Source: Reticulomyxa filosa
Lineage: Eukaryota; Foraminifera; Reticulomyxidae
Assembly (NCBI GenBank): GCA_000512085.1
Contig: ASPP01007064.1
Coordinates: forward strand, 1-21,970
DNA length: 21,970 bases
Direction of reading: 5' to 3'
Below the pieces are notes generated by a model. The model made no database searches, was not told the DNA's origin, and saw nothing but the letters and a program-made list of their open reading frames with translations. Positions 11,201 to 20,890 of the stretch are shown here, piece by piece (within the stretch, counting starts at the first letter, position 1; each line of letters starts with the position of its first letter). The position numbers were made by a program, and so were the translations under genes.

Positions 11201-14200
11201 TATTGAAACAACAACAACAAAAGGTTGTTTGAAAAAAAAAAAAAAAAAAAAGGTAAACAAGAACGGCGTTTGAAGCGTTGTCGAGCGTGATATCGCTGGC
11301 AAAGTATTTGAAAAAGTCGCAAACGCCAGTGCTGACAGCGAAATGGTTCGAAGATATGTGTTTGTACGCAGTGGACAATCTGACGAAAAAAAAGAGCGAG
11401 TTTGAGTCGAGACGGTCGCTCGGCTTGGAGTGCATGAAGTGTCTGTTAGTGTGGGTGCGAAGTGATCCAGAGATTCTGACGCAGGTGGATGCGTCCATGC
11501 AACTGCAAGCATTGGTTCGAAAGAGTCTTACCGTTGGCATCGACCAGGCCAATGCCCCAAACACGCCGTGGCAAACGGCAATGACGTCCAAGTCTTCGCA
11601 AGACACGATCCAAAGTCGAAACAATATCCGCGATATTCGTGTCACCGCCCTGGCTTTGGCGAGAGAGTTGACTAATGACTTGGGCAGTTATACGGGCACT
11701 ACTACTCAGCCTCTGCAAAAATTTGCTGAAACTGCTTTGGAAGAGGTTTATTTATTTATTTTATTTTATTTATTTTAAAAAAGCATATATATGTATATAT
11801 ATATATATATGTTTGTTTGTTTGTTTGTTTGTTTGTTTCTGAATCAAAAAGAGCCAAATTGAAGAGCACATAGAGCGTATCAAGCAGAAGCTGACACCAA
11901 GCGAAGCAAGCAAGTGGAAATGGACGTCGACTGATCGCATTCGCTTTTTCAGCTATCGACGCGAGCGTATGATAACGATCGTGGAAATGCCCAGAGTCGA
12001 CGACTCGTCCTTCTTGGCCGACACTGCGGATGTGACTAGTCTCGATCTAAACGATTCATCCGGAGGAGCAGGAGCAGAGGAAGTAACTCCAAAGAAGCCA
12101 GGGAAACAGACGGAGGATCTCGATCGTGACACTGTCGTGAGTCCAAATGCCAAGTCCCCGTCGCGCACGTTGTCTCCGTCGTCCGAAAAAAGCAAAGTGG
12201 AAAACAGTTCCGCGGGGGCGGCGAGGACGAGAAAAAAAAGGAGAGTCAAAGCGGATCGGTGAAGTCGTCCTTGTGGGGGTCGTGCATCGACGCGACGATG
12301 AAACAGAACTTGGAGCGGTATCCGTGGAGAAAGCCGCCGTTGTCGCAGGCCAACTTTGCCGACGAAAAGGACTTGGAAAACTATTGCAATCTTTACAAAA
12401 ACAAGCAGGAAACCAAGTCACGTCTCTGCAACTTAATCATCCTTGTGCGGGATGCCTTTGGCAAATACGCTTGGGAAACCACTTGTCACTATGATGACTT
12501 GCACGAATTGGCTCCTCCTATTCAAGAATCCAAGACCAAATCAATTCATTCCTCTCCTGAAGTTTCTTATTTTTATCCCATATACATATATACATATATG
12601 TATATATATATGTATATATATATATATATATATGTATTGTGTATAGACACCGAGCACTCAAGATGTGTTTAGTGAAATATTCGCAAATTCGCAACGATTT
12701 GCGAAGGACAAGAAATTTCTGGAAAAGTCGAGCGAGATAATGGTGAACATTGACACTGACGTTGACGACGGCGAGACAAAGCCAAGCGACGAGAAACAGG
12801 CGAAAAAACGACAAGTGGACATCGGTTCCCACGCGACCGTAAGAAGGTGAAGAGTGTGAAGATGAGTCCGGACATTCTCGAAAAGCAGATTGAAAACAAG
12901 GTCAAGTCGAACCACGCGGCGTGGAGCTCTTGCTTCGTGTCGGACAATTGGATGCTTGATCTGAAGCAAGACTCGTCGGTCAAGCAATTGGCGGATGCAA
13001 TTCAAATGCAGCAAGTCAACGAAGCGAGTATTATCGAGTTCCACAAGAAATTTCAAGAAAAGTCGGGCTACTCAACCAAAACAATAACAACACCAATATC
13101 TCCTTCTTCTTCATCATCATTTCCTTCGTTTATGGATAGTGTAGATATCTACAGTGCGACGAAGCCTCCATCTCCGCCTCCGATAGACGAAGCAGCGACA
13201 TTTTGTATGGCCGCAAGTTGCTGAGCACTCTGGGACTGCTAAAGTTCCACTTGCCGACACCAGAGCACGACCGGGACTTGGAGATATTGGACACGGAGTG
13301 GAACGCGGCAGCGGCGGAGATGTTTTCCTCGTCAGCATATTCGAATGGAGGAGGGGATGAGAGTCATGAGCCACCAACATTAGGAGTGGTCGATTCATCA
13401 TCGTCATCATCATTGCCATCGTCGTTATCATCAACAGCAATGAATTGGACAAATCGCAATGATCTACGGTCGGCATTGGACGCGTTGGACAAGGTGGCCA
13501 TGTTGGATCAATTGGACGTGTCGCTATTGGTACACGATGTAGATCGCAACAAGAATGTGCCGTTGGAACAGGTGCAATTCAGCGACTTGGACATGCTTCG
13601 CACTAGCGACGCGAGGAGCCATAGCAACGAGTTCAAGCATTTGCTAAGCAAGCTATCCAATCATGTGGACCTGGACACGCACTCTGGCTATTGCGGAGGA
13701 CTGACTCGCCACGACTGCAAGCGCATCTATTACTACGCCAATCGCACGCACGAAATCGTGTTCCACGTGCCGTCGCTCATGACTAAGTCCGAGTTTGCAC
13801 GCAAAAAAGACATTTACTTTTCCACACCCATTCGAATCATTTGGTCCAAGTCCAAAGCGCCCATCTTCTTGTCCACCCAATTCAAACCCAATCCACGCTT
13901 CAAGCGTCCAGACACGCCCATTATTTACATTCGTCTGACCCCGCTCGAGGCCGGGCTCTATCGCGTGTCCATTCAAGGAGACCTGGTCCTTGAACATTTG
14001 CAAGGCAAACGAGACAAGAGAGTCGCTATTGATAACGACACAAACGTTTTGGCTCTTTTTTTTTATTAAAAAAATATATATATATACATATATATGTATA
14101 ATGTATATATGATATATGTATATAATGCAAGTTGGTTTGTGTTGTGCATCCTCTCAGACATTCATCACCTCGGAATTGACAGGACGAATTATTGGTCCGG

Positions 14201-14602
14201 AAATCCCAATGACAGGGGCATCCAAACTCGTCATTGGACCTTTGCTGGACTCCATGGTGGTCTCCGAAAGCATTCTGCCTCATTTGCTCAGAGAGACTAT
14301 TCTAAATGCAGCGCATCTCATTTCTGGAGAAACAGTTGAGCATTTTGCTTTGCATTGCAATGCATATTTCTTCTCGTTGTTTGAAACTGCCATTTTTTGT
14401 ACACTTTGCACAGAATGAATGTCCCGTTTATGAGTCGTTGCTTATGCGGCAGCAAATGATCTTCCAAATTTCAACCAACTTCTGTCGCTTCAATTCCAAT
14501 GAAACTGCTGATTACTACAAGTGTTTCTTCCTTGATCCAAAGCAAACCAAAAAACAAAGACCAGACCGAACCTCGCGATCCAAATCCATTCAACCTGAAT
14601 GA
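8265..14602 (+). CDS. RALGAPB: Ral GTPase-activating protein subunit beta-like
   Basis: Large RalGAP beta-type protein; in animals it pairs with a catalytic alpha subunit to switch off Ral GTPases. Proposed exons: 8265-8310, 8398-8672, 8817-9062, 9170-9946, 10090-10662, 10832-10956, 11050-11121, 11262-11745, 11852-12561, 12647-14045, 14158-14334 and 14414-14602, about 1690 residues (human about 1490). Family-like text runs in order: ELYVLKNVPKSTAEPLADAM at the N-terminus, KEHVEWVMQITGHAFSLTI, GGLCRVFCGRPF, CLLVWVRSDPEIL, RIRFFSYRRERMITI, ILVRDAFGKYAWE, and the C-terminal Rap/RanGAP-like part GRKLLSTLGLLKF, HSGYCGGL, IYYYANRTHEIVFHVPS, AGLYRVSIQGDL, LDSMVVSESILPHLLRETI. Residues 265-400 and the stretches around 12000-12240 and 13090-13190 are low-complexity linkers. 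Three one-base frame breaks (near 12214-12239, 12803-12830 and 13201-13204) must be bridged. Boundaries of exons 3, 7 and 8 are least certain. Confidence 0.88.
9085..9161. repeat. TA/TACATATATG microsatellite in RalGAP intron
   Basis: A long alternating TATATATGTATACATATTTATATATACATATA-type tract fills most of intron 9063-9169, directly before the acceptor GATTAG. Units ACATATATGT are palindromic. Confidence 0.85.
11811..11838. repeat. (GTTT)7 tetranucleotide repeat in intron
   Basis: Seven perfect GTTT units follow a TA microsatellite (11783-11810) inside RalGAP intron 11746-11851. They sit where a polypyrimidine tract would be expected, just before the acceptor. Confidence 0.9.
12582..12645. 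repeat. TA/TATG microsatellite in RalGAP intron
   Basis: Tract of ACATATATACATATATGTATATATATATG units running to the acceptor GTATAG of intron 12562-12646; highly self-complementary. Confidence 0.85.
14073..14126. repeat. TA/TATG microsatellite in RalGAP intron
   Basis: TA-rich tract with ACATATATATGT-type palindromes in intron 14046-14157, ahead of the acceptor CTCTCAG. Confidence 0.8.
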
Positions 14603-15252
14603 AACTACTTTTTTTTTTTTTTTGAACCGTGATGAAGTTGTTGACACATTTGGACTAATCTTTTTTTTTTTCATGTTGGCATATCAAGCGAAAATGTCTA
14701 AATTTCAATAATTTTTTTTTTTCTCGTTTGCTTTCTTGTGTATGATTTTGTTGTAATTGGATTTTTGAATTTGGAAAAAAATACAAGGTATTCTGATGAT
14801 TTGTGTGTTACTTCGGTTGGATGATTTTTCTGGGCTCATCGACTTGTGTTTGTTCACTAGGTTCTGTATAATTTCATGATTGAAATACTGTTGGTTATGT
14901 GGCTAATATTAAATCACATTTTAAAATTGTGTGAAAAACTCACCACTTCTATTCAAAGGACTCAGCTAACATTAAAATCTCAAAACTGCTAGTGATGTTA
15001 ACAAAAATTGGTGATAGCATGCTTTTGTTCCACGTGCCAATATGAATGAAAAAGAGACTTGAAAAGGCTACCATAAAGCAATGAAATTGGATTGTAAAAA
15101 AAAAGGATTGATTTGGTTTGTTAATAACACAGATATGGAATAACAAGCAATTTGATTTAACAACTCCAAAAAAAAAAAAAAACTTGTGTCAATCAATATA
15201 TGTGCAAAAATTGTTAAACAAGGATATGTTAAAAGTAAGACGAGTTTGTTGT
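14603..15252. other. Convergent intergenic region
   Basis: About 650 bases between the 3' ends of the RalGAP gene (+) and the glutaredoxin-like gene (-). T-run and A-run rich (T15 near 14608, A14 near 15169). No frame on either strand looks coding and I recognise no RNA gene. Confidence 0.5.
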
Positions 15253-16323
15253 TTACTCCTCTTCTTCTTCGAAAGGAGATTTTTTTCCTTTTTTTTGAGG
15301 AAGGATTCGTTTGAGATCTGGAGGGGTGGACGAATGGTGTTGCGTTGCAGTAGACTTGTTTGCCTCATGAAAGACCTGGTCTTGGTCCGTAAAACCAGGT
15401 TTGAAGCTCTTCCAACCGCTATCCCAACTGGACGAATAGGAGTCATAGTCTTCTTCATTGTAAGTGAAGGTACGATCCAACACACTCCAACCTTTGCCAG
15501 TGTACCGTTTCGTAATGTCGTAATTTTCAAAATCCACATGCGTCCAATCATGACCTTCGTCTACATCATAGTACTTACCGGAATTGGCTCCACCTTCGTG
15601 CCACTTTTTGTTTACGTCCAAACTACGGGTGAGGTTTGGAGTTTTCGATGAGAATTTGCTTCGTTCTACGGGGTCTTGCTGAGGTAGTCGATTCACTTTG
15701 TTTATTTGTTTTGTTTGTTTATCTTGTTACTGGCTCTATCTTGGACATGGCTCCAAATTTATTTTTTGTTTGGGAAAGGAGAAAAAAACGGAACAGTCCC
15801 AAGGACCACGACTCTTGGAAAGTAAATGAGGATTTATTGGATCATGTTCTTTCTTTTTAATATTCAAAATGGATTGTATACGGTCTACTGGACGAGCAAT
15901 TATAGCGTGATTCTCGGCACGATGATAAATAATGGGTAATTTGAGTTGATGTGTTCTGTAGTTGTCGCGGGTTAACTTTTGCACACATGCCTCGACGTCT
16001 TCTTCGAAGGAACCAATTGAGTCCGCCAATGGAGGCTCTGTCCAATAGCTGAAAGGTAACTCCAACTTTTGACGGATCTCAAACAATTGTTGCTTCCTTG
16101 GAGGATCGACGGTCACGTCTTGTAGTGCTATCACTGTGTCCAGTCCTAACGATGTCAAATATTTTAAAGCCTTTTCTGAGTGCTCACATTTTGAACGATA
16201 CAACATCACCAGTCCCTTTATCGTTTGATTGATCGCCGGAGTATTATCAAACGAAAAACCCATTCGTTTGGAATGATGGTGTAATGAATGCCGGAGTATT
16301 CGTGATATTCGTGTGTTCATCAT
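15253..16323 (-). CDS. Glutaredoxin-like protein with novel C-terminal tail
   Basis: Two minus-strand exons, 16323-15790 and 15678-15253, join in phase 0 to about 319 residues. Residues 1-21 (MMNTRISRILRHSLHHHSKR) are Arg/Ser/His-rich without acids and could be a mitochondrial leader. Residues 35-150 resemble a glutaredoxin/thioredoxin fold: GLVMLYRSKCEHSEKALKYL puts Cys46 at the usual active-site place, but in a CEHS motif with no second cysteine (monothiol). A later LPIIYHRAENHAII aligns roughly with the cis-Pro strand. After RGPWDCS and the intron comes a hydrophilic, aromatic-rich tail (VDEGHDWTHVDF, KRYTGKGWSVLDRTF) ending in five Glu. I do not recognise the tail. The thioredoxin-fold call is moderate; the activity is unknown. 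The ATG at 16323 or 16320 was chosen because further upstream the frame only offers GTG. Confidence 0.65.
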
Positions 16324-16724
16324 TTTTTTGGGAGGAAGGGGAAATTTCAATTTTTTAGAACTGTCTGGTTGTTCCTTCACTGAATAAAAAAATTAATTTT
16401 TCATTGCCTTCAATGTTTTACTGATCCTTTTTTTGTTTTGTCAACCTAAGATACTCACAATTTGATTTTATAGAAAAACAGCAAAAACATCATGCGCAGA
16501 CATGTAACAAAGATCAGTCAACGAAAAAAAATCTTCAACAAGTACTAAGTGTTGAAGGCCTTCCGTAAATGTTTCTGGAATTGTTAAAAATGTCTGAAGG
16601 TCAGTTTTGCGGAAGTGGGGAAAGGGGAAAAAAGAAAAGGCAGCAAAAATTGTTGATCTAATCATGATCGTGAAGACATACCTCTAGAAAAGTGAATCAT
16701 TTTTAATTCTATTTTACCAACTAC
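16324..16724. promoter_or_regulatory. Divergent intergenic region (Grx-like / TBC)
   Basis: About 400 bases between two divergent starts, hence both promoters. A 65-codon ATG-initiated frame on the minus strand (16665-16468) and short plus-strand frames near 16470-16660 look partly protein-like, but none joins to a neighbour in phase by a splice I can support. Confidence 0.4.
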
Positions 16725-18501
16725 ATGAAAAGCAAAGGGCAAAATCATAATTTCGAGACTTCAACAATCCCTAGTCCGCGACTGAATGGCAGCGCAAAGC
16801 TAGCCCATCGTCGTCATTTCCACAAAGTAATGAGAACACACAACCCCTCTCTGTGGAGAAAAAAAACAAAATAAAAACAAAATAAAAGAACAACCCCATC
16901 CACCAGCTTTGGCAAAAGACGCTAAAGAATTGGGACGCATCAAACAAAGAAATGTTAAAGCCCGTGGCGAAATTAGTGTGCAACTACGACGTACCTGCAT
17001 GCATTCGCTTCAAGGCCTGGTATTGTTTGGGGGATGTGAAGTCCTTTATGGAGAAGTATTGAACACCAAAACAAAAACAGAGACAGCAGCATAAAGAGTA
17101 CGTACAGACGGTTGCTATCTGATTCCAAGCCGACTCCGCTATTCCAAAAGATTTACGTCGACGTTGTCAGAACATTCTCCCCAGCCCAATTGCAATCGTT
17201 TTGTATGTGTGTATGTTTAAAAAAAAAAAAAGAATTGAAGTTCAATCCCCCTCTTTTTTTTTTAAAAAAAAAAAACAAAAACAAAAAACAAACAAATAGT
17301 AACATGTTACTGTCAGTTAGATTGCAGCGTATATTGACAGGCATGTAAAAGTACATATATGTATACACACATATGTATGTGCATCATTTCTCAAATTTGA
17401 ACAAATTTTAAAAAAAATATGTTTTTTTTTGGGGGGGGGGGGGTAAAAGTAAATAAAATGAAGCATATGCAACATTAGATACGGGGATTGGGTATTGCCA
17501 AGGGATGAACTATATCGCGGCGTTTATTTTGAAGCAAAGTGAGGTGTATCGGGAGTGCCTGCACGCGCAGACGTGTCGAGATACGATCGACAGCGAGAGT
17601 GACGAAGAAGACGAGGCCGGGGATGGCTGTCGTCAGCAGCACCTGAAATCGCAGATCAAATCGGATCGACATGATTCTTCTCCAAGCGCTTCCAGGGAAG
17701 ACCATCCAACCGACGCACTCCAAACAGCAATCACAATTACCGACACCTCCACTCCATTGGACACTTCTACTATCGATGAATTGGAAGAGCAGTCCTTTTG
17801 GTTGTTTGCTCGGATGATCTCTAAAGTTCGTTCACTGTTTACTGATGGAATACCTGGGTATCATTTTTTTTTTTTTTGTCCATTTTTTTTTTTGGAAAAT
17901 ATTTATTAAAAAAAAATAGGTTTTACGTAATTTGCGACGTCTTCAAAGAAATGTGCAGAAAATACTTAGGAGAAACACTGTCGAAGCGCTTGGTTGACGA
18001 CTTTGAGATGATCCCGTTGGTGTGCAGTTCTTGGTTTCATACGCTTTTCATAAACAACTGCGATGTGAATACAGAAGATGTAAGCTTGCGACTTTGGGAT
18101 GTCATGATTGGTGTGCATCGCATGGAAGTCACCTTTTTTTTAAAAATGGGCCTTTCGATTCTTCGCTTTTATGAAAATGATTTGCTGGTCATGAACAGCG
18201 ACCAAATCGTCTCTTTTTTGAAGATGATTGACATGTCCAAACTGCACCCTTTGCACAGCTTGAGCAAGGCACGGTCGTCCAATGACACACATCGAACTAC
18301 ACAAACTGCCAAGCGCCCTCGTCTTAGTCTTCTTCCGAGGAGCACAAGTTTGGGTGGTCATCTCGGGATCATAGCAATATCGCTGGTAGTGTCGTACGAC
18401 CCAATTTTTACAAAACGTTGGATCTCAATGACTGTATCAAATATGCTATTCAACAAATCCATTTTGATAAACATATCTCACATAAACTCTGCAATTTGTG
18501 A
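16725..18501 (+). CDS. TBC-domain Rab GTPase-activating protein
   Basis: TBC-domain protein, expected to accelerate GTP hydrolysis by a Rab. Exons: 16725-16826, 16907-17055, 17099-17206, 17300-17340, 17464-17857 and 17920-18501, about 458 residues. After a short leader, LWQKTLKNWD and VPACIRFKAWYCLGD match the TBC start (GIP.slR...W). The two catalytic fingers are present: Arg in IYVDVVRTF (about residue 107) and Gln in GIGYCQGMNYIAAF (YCQG about residues 144-147). The domain continues with QSFWLFARMI, FYVICDVFKEMCRKYL, SSWFHTLF, VSLRLWDVM and FFLKMGLSIL. An acidic, Ser/Asp-rich insert of roughly 75 residues splits the domain after IAAFIL. The intron 17341-17463 seems to use a GC donor (CAG|GCATGT). 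One base must be added near 18325-18335, after which the frame ends at TGA 18499-18501. The 43-nt intron 17056-17098 and the exon 3 donor are the weakest points. Confidence 0.85.
17341..17463 (+). other. Apparent GC-AG intron with T9/G13 tract
   Basis: Proposed intron of the TBC gene. Exon ends ...ACAG, then GCATGTAAAA; the acceptor is TGAAG before CATATGCA. This is the only junction found that yields the continuous family text RILTAYATLDTGIGYCQGMN; the GT two bases downstream gives the wrong phase. It also contains T9 followed by G13 at 17422-17443. Confidence 0.6.
17431..17443 (+). repeat. G13 homopolymer
   Basis: Thirteen consecutive G directly after nine T, inside the GC-AG intron of the TBC gene. 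Long G runs are otherwise absent from this AT-rich window, apart from the C-runs in other introns (364-373, 20539-20546). Confidence 0.9.
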
Positions 18502-19582
18502 AAGGCTTCAATTGACTTGTCGTTTTTAATTATTTGATCAATCCATCTCTTTTATCCTCCTCTTTGCTCTCTCTTCTAATTTTTTTCTTCCGTTTTCTTC
18601 AGTTCCAAATGTTTTGTATGTCGCACGGTTAAAAATTGTATCAAATTTTTTTTTAATAATACGATTATTGTCTGTTTTTATGTTTTTTGTTTTTGGATAC
18701 TTGGTGCTTTTCAATTTCTCCTAAATATTTTTTATGCCGTTTTCAGTCAAGCGCCATTTATTTCATTCCTCCTTTTATCTTTTGTTGTTTGTTTAAAGCA
18801 TTTCTTCCTAGAGATTTATCTTTTTCAAAAAATCCTTTTTGGAAGGTATTTTTTTAACATTGATACGAACATTTCATTTCCAGCGAAGAAAAGACGCGTA
18901 GATTGTGGGCTTCAACACCAAATTTTTTTTCTTATATTTTATCTTATTTTTTCAATAAGCCTTTAAAAATGTTTAAAAGAAGTGTTGCTTTTATCCAGGC
19001 AGGACAAAATAAACAAGTAAGATATTTGAAGATGAATTGTAAAACATTAACAGAGTGAACACTTTTATCCACAACAATCAATTTCAGTAAAAAATTTTCA
19101 ATATACCTTTGAGTTATTAAATTATGAATATACATTTTGACACATCATACTGTATACGTTATTATTCATTTGGCCAATTGTAATCGATTTGTTGAAATCT
19201 GTTTGATTTGTCTCAAAATGAAAGGGATAATAAGTACTGAGAAAAAGTTTATTTCAAAAAAAAGCAAATGCTATTGTATTGGAGCTGTCAAGTAATAGAG
19301 CATAAGAACTTTTTCTATCTTTATCTTAGTTGTCAATTGTAGTTTTTTTTTTAATGTACGTAATAATGTTCATCCAAAAAAAAATGTATTAGTTTTTTCC
19401 TCCTTGAATTATCTACAATCAAAAATCGCATTAAATGTTGTCAATTGTTGTTATTCACACAATTGCGCTCACACAAATCAAAAAAAAACGAGACAAGCAA
19501 ATAAAATAATTTTTAAAAACACGAAAAAAAAAATAATGGCGTTTTGAACTGGGAACCAGCATGAAGGACAATTTACAACAAA
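18502..19582. other. Long convergent intergenic region
   Basis: About 1.08 kb between the TBC stop and the syntaxin stop, the longest gene-free stretch. The plus strand is strikingly pyrimidine/T-rich from 18540 to 18880 and has three acceptor-like TTNCAG sites (near 18600, 18746, 18882), so unrecognised 3' exons of the TBC gene are possible. A minus-strand 63-codon frame at 19135-18944 looks like AT-rich noise. No RNA gene recognised. Confidence 0.45.
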
Positions 19583-20890
19583 CTATCTCTTTCCTTCCTG
19601 CTTGTTTTTATCAACAGTAGCAATGAACGCTGCAACCGCAACAATGATAATCAAAAGAAATATGACGACAATCCACCCGTTTCTCCGCGTGAACGAGTTA
19701 CAAGGGGTGAGCTTATGCAAACGTTTGATGCCTTTGTCACCATCCTCGTTGATACCAACAAAAGTGTGTGACAAGCCGTCTATATCTGGTTGTTCAGGGT
19801 CAACAAGGGAATCCATTCTGGCAAACATTTCTTTCATCTCGGACAGTTCATCTGACACGTCATTAATCGTTCGATGTGTCTCTGCAAACTTGTTTTCGTC
19901 GTCACTTCTTAACTCATTTGTACCCATTTCAATTCGGTATTGCTCTTGCAAGTCTTTCATCGACAATAAGTTCGAAAACGCATTGTCGGAATTTGTCATG
20001 TCATTTTTTCTAATTCCATAAATTTAAACAAAACAATCCTCCATTTATCTTTTAAAACTTTCATCAAAAATTTTTTTAAAAATAACTTGGATAACAACGG
20101 CACTTTCTCCGAGTTTCCGTCTTTCAAAACATCGCTACTCAAATACGTATTCATCCCAAACTTCCATTTAAGTTTCGAACATCAAAAAAAAAGGGAAGAA
20201 AAGGCAAAACTCATGGGGCTTATAGGTTTCAAATCGGTGTTTGGCTGTTTGCAGCAAGCCACGAAATTGTTTTACATATCGACCAAGTTCATTCTCAATT
20301 TCCTTTTTTTTTTTTGTTAAAGGGACAGAACCCAATGTCCGCTTTAGTGAACGACATTAGTGTAACGAGAGAAAATAAATTTATTTTTAAAAAAATTTAT
20401 AAATTTTTTTTTGAACAGGGACCCGAATATGTTAACGCATGTTTCTCAACTGGTCTGACGTACTCCATCTTGCGTAGGGTGGATGTCACTTGTTCCAGCT
20501 TCGTTTTTATATCTGATCTGAAGGATAGACTAATTTACCCCCCCCAAAGTATGTATGTGGTACCCACTTGTTGTTTACAAGGGGCATGCATCCTTTTTTT
20601 TAAAGATGAATAGAAACAGAGATTAATGACACTGACAATCGTTTACGCTCTTCGCTGGTGTCTAGTGATGTACCGATCGAATTTGTCATCTGCTTCATCA
20701 TTGCTAAGTTCTCACCGACATCTTGTAGCATTTGTATCACTTCCCACGCTCCGTCGTCATCACTTTAGTTTTTCCCCCACAAAAATCACCTTTTTTTTCC
20801 CTTATATTGTCCATCTTTCAACCATAAGGAACACACAATCAAATCAAAAATCCAAAACTTTGAACTTAAATAATTCTCTTCTTGTCGCAT
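19583..20890 (-). CDS. Syntaxin-like Qa-SNARE
   Basis: Tail-anchored syntaxin-like SNARE, expected to act in membrane fusion. Five minus-strand exons: 20890-20859, 20762-20637, 20517-20460, 20302-20211 and 20009-19583, giving 244 residues with all phases agreeing. The first four exons are short and give a helical N-terminal region: VIQMLQDVGENLAMMKQM, DIKTKLEQVTSTLRKM, and EIENELGRYVKQFRGLLQTA, as in a syntaxin Habc bundle. The SNARE motif spans about residues 150-205 (INDVSDELSEMKEMFARMDS...). Residues 214-235 (WIVVIFLLIIIVAVAAFIAT) form the single C-terminal membrane anchor, leaving nine lumenal residues. By alignment to syntaxin LVxxQGEMID, the zero-layer Gln is replaced by Glu175, with prolines at 174 and 177 and Gln176 beside it. 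Donors are GTTTTG (twice), GTCAGT and GTCAGA. The start ATG at 20890 is inferred; the syntaxin class is not certain. Confidence 0.85.

Noticed and set aside
6883-13224. Programmed +2 frameshifting at TGA codons
   Set aside because: Four broken frames end in TGA, which briefly suggested recoding at stops. But conserved residues of the new frame begin upstream of the stop in the hydroxylase and RalGAP cases, and the TBC case ends in TAA.
15118-15860. Plus-strand frames of 177 and 74 codons
   Set aside because: Antisense of the glutaredoxin-like exons; composition is typical of a shadow frame.
16468-16665. Minus-strand 65-codon frame between the Grx-like and TBC genes
   Set aside because: It has an ATG and looks partly protein-like, but no splice in phase links it to the Grx-like gene and no family is recognised.
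16909-17094. Plus-strand 61-codon frame over TBC exon 2
   Set aside because: A different frame of the same DNA gives the clear TBC text VPACIRFKAWYCLGD, so this one is a shadow.
18360-18529. Continuation of the TBC frame to TAA at 18527
   Set aside because: The other frame (PNFYKTLDLNDCIKYAIQQ, ending at TGA 18499) has far more natural composition; a single extra base near 18330 leads into it.
18944-19135. Minus-strand 63-codon frame
   Set aside because: AT-driven Ile/Leu/Phe/Lys composition, no domain text and no splice partners; treated as noise.
20087-20613. Plus-strand frames of 77 and 99 codons
   Set aside because: They are antisense to syntaxin exons 3 and 4, whose minus-strand text is coiled-coil-like and joins in phase. 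The plus frames are Phe/Leu-rich and match nothing.
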